From NCBI GenBank assembly GCA_017484095.1, contig JAFUTU010000059.1, forward strand, positions 38,949-102,948: a stretch of 64,000 nucleotides of DNA, written 5' to 3'. A model generated the notes under the pieces. That model did no database searches. It had not been told where the DNA came from and worked only from the letters and a program-made list of their open reading frames with translations. Both the position numbers and the translations under genes were made by a program. Within the stretch, counting starts at the first letter, position 1. Each line of letters starts with the position of its first letter. Positions 61,900 through 64,000 of the stretch are shown here, in pieces. The stretch comes from Ruminococcus sp. GTDB taxonomy: Bacteria > Bacillota > Clostridia > Oscillospirales > Ruminococcaceae.

Positions 61900-61928
61900 T
61901 TGACAAAGCAAACTGAATAATGGACAAT
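61900..61928 (+). promoter_or_regulatory. possible promoter of the mobile-element operon
   Basis: TTGACA (61900-61905), 17-bp spacer, weak GACAAT (61923-61928). Confidence 0.4.
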
Positions 61929-61970
61929 AGCGGACGGTGTTTCATAACAGAAGCGCTGTCCGCTATTTTT
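61926..61970 (+). terminator. leader hairpin with T run (attenuator-like)
   Basis: AATAGCGGAC (61926-61935) pairs with GTCCGCTATT (61958-61967), followed by TTT. It sits between the iterons and the first gene. Confidence 0.65.
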
Positions 61971-62057
61971 ATGCCCAAAATTGAATACCGTACATCGCTT
62001 CTCAGCAATGAGGAGCGATTTTTTATTTCAGATGAACAATGTCAAGGAGGTCTTTCT

Positions 62058-62348
62058 ATGCCAAACCCTACGAGAATCAGCTTACCGAGGGTAAACTACA
62101 ACTTCGATGCTAAGGCTTGTGTTCCGGTTCTTACCGTCATGCTCAACAAGGTCGAAAAGGATTATTCCACTGTCGATGAACTGTGTGACCACGATGAACT
62201 GTCGAAGTTCACCCGTGATGAGATCAAAAATGCTGTATCTGAGCTGAACGGCAGAAAGTTTCTCCTTAAAGTGGATAAGCCGTATGGCTGCGTTTATGCG
62301 GTAAATAAGCTGTACATAGCAAACATGGAATTTGTGTACGGCAGATGA
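62058..62348 (+). CDS. small hypothetical protein of the mobile element
   Basis: 96 residues from the ATG at 62058 with AAGGAGGT upstream. It contains STVDELCDHDELSKFTRDEI and VSELNGRKFLLKVDKPYG, resembling a small winged-helix-like protein. It precedes the replication-type gene by 18 bases. Confidence 0.7.
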   Translation: MPNPTRISLPRVNYNFDAKACVPVLTVMLNKVEKDYSTVDELCDHDELSKFTRDEIKNAVSELNGRKFLLKVDKPYGCVYAVNKLYIANMEFVYGR

Positions 62349-62366
62349 GCTGAGGGAGGAATGGAA

Positions 62367-63752
62367 ATGGACAAGCGTAACAGGAAAAAGAAAACCGTGG
62401 ACGATACCGTCTGCGAGATACATAAATTCAGCGGTTATGCCGTTCTGAGCAACTGCTTCGTGCGGTCTACCAAACTCGGCTGTCCTGCTATCGGTCTGCT
62501 CGGCAGAGTTATGGACTTGCCTCCGACATGGAACTTTTCTAAGGCAGGGCTTATCGCACTATGCCCTGATGGAGAAACGGCTATCGACAGCGCCTTGAAA
62601 AACCTGAAAGAATGTGGCTACCTTGAAATTGAAGTAAAGATGCCGAATGAGAACCCGACAGGCAGGATTCAGACGGTCTATAAGTTCTATGAGTATTCAG
62701 CGAAGGATACCTCTATCCCTCAGTATGACTATGAGCTTGAAACCTTTACGGTGGATAACGCTGTGCTGAACCGTGTCAAGAAAGTCGGTAACTTCACCAT
62801 GATCAGCAGCAAGCTCCTGCGGAACAAGGAAATTCCGAATAAGCTCCTCGGCTTTCTTCTCAAAGTGCTTTCTCTGCCTGACTACTGGCATTTCTCCATG
62901 TCGGGACTGAAAGCGATATGCAAAGAGGGCAAGACAGCGGTTCATAACGCTGTGAACAAGCTCATTGATATGGGATACCTTGTTCGCACTCAGCTTCTCT
63001 CTAATGAGAGTATTCATAACTGCTTTGAGTATGTATACAGCTTTTTCGATGTTCCTGTCAGCAAGGAAGAAGCAGATGAGCTTGATGCAGAGACCAGACG
63101 TAAGGCGATCACGATCCGTGAAGGTGGACGGGCGAAAGCTGCCGTTTCTTCTTCGGGTGAAAAACAGAGGGTGGAAAACCCGTATCCGGACAATCCGCCT
63201 GCTGAAAGTCTGCTGTCTGAAAATCAGGGACAATATAATAATAACAAAACATTACAGAAAAATCAATTACTGAGTGATAAATCCTCTATCATTCCTGCGG
63301 CAACAAAGTCAACTTTCAACATTCCGAATGTTGAAAAGCTGAATGACGAATATAACGCAGAAGAAGTTGAGTATTACACGGAAGTCGTAAAACACAACAT
63401 CAGCTACGGCTATCTTGGCGACTGGCTGACAGAGGACAGACACGATGGATACAAAGAAGCAGATAACATTGTCGGCTTTATCGTTGACGAGATCTGCTCC
63501 CCTCAGCCGTACACCACGCTCAGAGGTACGAATTTCCCCAGAAGCGTGATAAAGTCGAAAATGCTCCAAGCTAATATCTACATGGTAGAGAGCGTTCTTG
63601 TAAAAATGGCTCAGGTCGATGGTATAAAGGATTTCCGCAGATATTTCATCAGTTCTCTCTATAACGAGGTTCTGACATATTACTTCAACGAAGGCTGTGA
63701 AAGCCGATGGGCTGTTCAGGCTGTGGCGAGAGATTTCGGCTACGCTGTCTGA
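62367..63752 (+). CDS. replication-initiator-like protein: two winged-helix repeats plus DUF6017
   Basis: 461 residues from the ATG at 62367, with GGGAGG upstream. Two related winged-helix segments: about 30-95 (AIGLLGRVMDLPPTWNFSKA, LKNLKECGYLEI) and 150-210 (LLGFLLKVLSLPDYWHFSMS, VNKLIDMGYLVR), an internal duplication. The C-terminal third (about 340-460, DWLTEDRHDGYKEADNIVGF and RRYFISSLYNEVLTYYF) matches DUF6017 of Firmicute integrative elements. It likely binds the upstream repeats. Confidence 0.75.
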   Translation: MDKRNRKKKTVDDTVCEIHKFSGYAVLSNCFVRSTKLGCPAIGLLGRVMDLPPTWNFSKAGLIALCPDGETAIDSALKNLKECGYLEIEVKMPNENPTGRIQTVYKFYEYSAKDTSIPQYDYELETFTVDNAVLNRVKKVGNFTMISSKLLRNKEIPNKLLGFLLKVLSLPDYWHFSMSGLKAICKEGKTAVHNAVNKLIDMGYLVRTQLLSNESIHNCFEYVYSFFDVPVSKEEADELDAETRRKAITIREGGRAKAAVSSSGEKQRVENPYPDNPPAESLLSENQGQYNNNKTLQKNQLLSDKSSIIPAATKSTFNIPNVEKLNDEYNAEEVEYYTEVVKHNISYGYLGDWLTEDRHDGYKEADNIVGFIVDEICSPQPYTTLRGTNFPRSVIKSKMLQANIYMVESVLVKMAQVDGIKDFRRYFISSLYNEVLTYYFNEGCESRWAVQAVARDFGYAV

Positions 63753-63772
63753 CCGAGAAAGGAGGTGGTTCT

Positions 63773-64000
63773 ATGGCTGCAAAGAAGAATGTGGCGGTAA
63801 CTCCTGCATTTACAGGCAGGAATGTATCGCTGTCTGAGATCTCTCAGGCAAGCGGTATTGGCATCGCTACGCTGAAAAAGGGGCTTGTTGCCGGAGCTGT
63901 TGACTTCGGTTATGCGATTCCCTGCGGTAAAGGCGATCAGCATCGCTATTACTGCCCCGACAGGCTTGTGTATCTCAAGACCGGATACTTCAATCCTAAC
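63773..64000 (+). CDS. helix-turn-helix-type DNA-binding protein, partial (right edge)
   Basis: 76 codons visible, start after AAGGAGGTGG. SLSEISQASGIGIATLKKGL is an HTH-like helix pair; YAIPCGKGDQHRYYCPDRLV follows. It resembles small element-encoded regulators that follow DUF6017 genes in integrative elements. The end is beyond the window. Confidence 0.65.
   Translation, partial: MAAKKNVAVTPAFTGRNVSLSEISQASGIGIATLKKGLVAGAVDFGYAIPCGKGDQHRYYCPDRLVYLKTGYFNPN

Noticed and set aside
1..64000. tRNA or rRNA genes
   Set aside because: Reading both strands I found no cloverleaf with TTCGA-type T arms and no rRNA motifs; a covariance scan would be decisive.

Overview
The window looks like chromosome of a low-to-moderate GC Firmicute of the Ruminococcus / Oscillospiraceae type. 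This is inferred from gene content: Clostridia-style operons (uvrBA, tig-clpP-clpX, lepB-rbgA-rnhB-yraN), the indolepyruvate oxidoreductase/aryl-CoA ligase/ACT cluster, DUF1540, DUF5685 and DUF3343 proteins, a Thr-rich linker protein, and a dockerin-like remnant. Promoters are mostly good sigma-A types with 17-bp spacers, and SD sequences are strong. I found no rRNA, tRNA or CRISPR array.

Layout. 0-7.4 kb: a partial PHP phosphoesterase and an RluA-type pseudouridine synthase (both minus), then uvrB-uvrA and a site-2 protease. 7.4-16 kb: a radical SAM pair (TIGR03960/DUF2344 type), rplS with a long leader, then two tandem signal peptidases, rbgA, rnhB, yraN, thrC and a membrane protein. 16-21.2 kb: DUF1540, a metallophosphoesterase, tig-clpP-clpX and a cell-wall amidase. 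21.2-24.7 kb: a minus-strand run galK, two unknown genes, trmB, unknown.

24.7-31.4 kb is an accessory island. It has a truncated integrase relic, an intact tyrosine recombinase and a tightly packed operon. The operon encodes a DUF2589 protein with an inserted phage-fibre-like repeat, its likely partner, a helical protein, a nitrilase-fold protein, a CHAP-SH3 peptidoglycan-hydrolase-like protein without signal peptide, and possibly one more small protein. The island ends at a perfect 16-bp hairpin. This is the best candidate for an undescribed system.

31.5-36.9 kb: iorA, two small membrane proteins, iorB, phenylacetate-CoA-ligase-like, ACT protein and a ferredoxin, consistent with aromatic 2-oxoacid oxidation to aryl-CoA. 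37-46.3 kb: cell-surface functions (transglutaminase-like protein, L,D-transpeptidase, M15 peptidase, a 741-residue cell-wall-binding-repeat protein), interleaved with a LexA-controlled Y-family polymerase and a DUF3343/cysteine-desulfurase-like pair. 46.4-58.3 kb: mgtE, a TrpB2-type enzyme, a secreted C39-like protein followed in frame by a dockerin-like tail after a stop codon, der, plsY, a HisJ-type PHP enzyme, putP and ilvB. 58.9-61.4 kb: DUF5685, a DnaJ-domain protein with a Cys-rich tail, and small membrane proteins. From about 61.4 kb to the end is the start of an integrative/plasmid-like element: iteron-like repeats, a leader hairpin, and genes for a small protein, a duplicated-winged-helix/DUF6017-type replication protein and an HTH-type protein.

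Two dispersed intergenic repeat families run through the window. Family A is a short GC-rich hairpin (GTGCTCGCCGCACGGC), often next to promoter -35 boxes. Family B starts with TTCGCGCAGCGTTAC and carries a variable palindrome.
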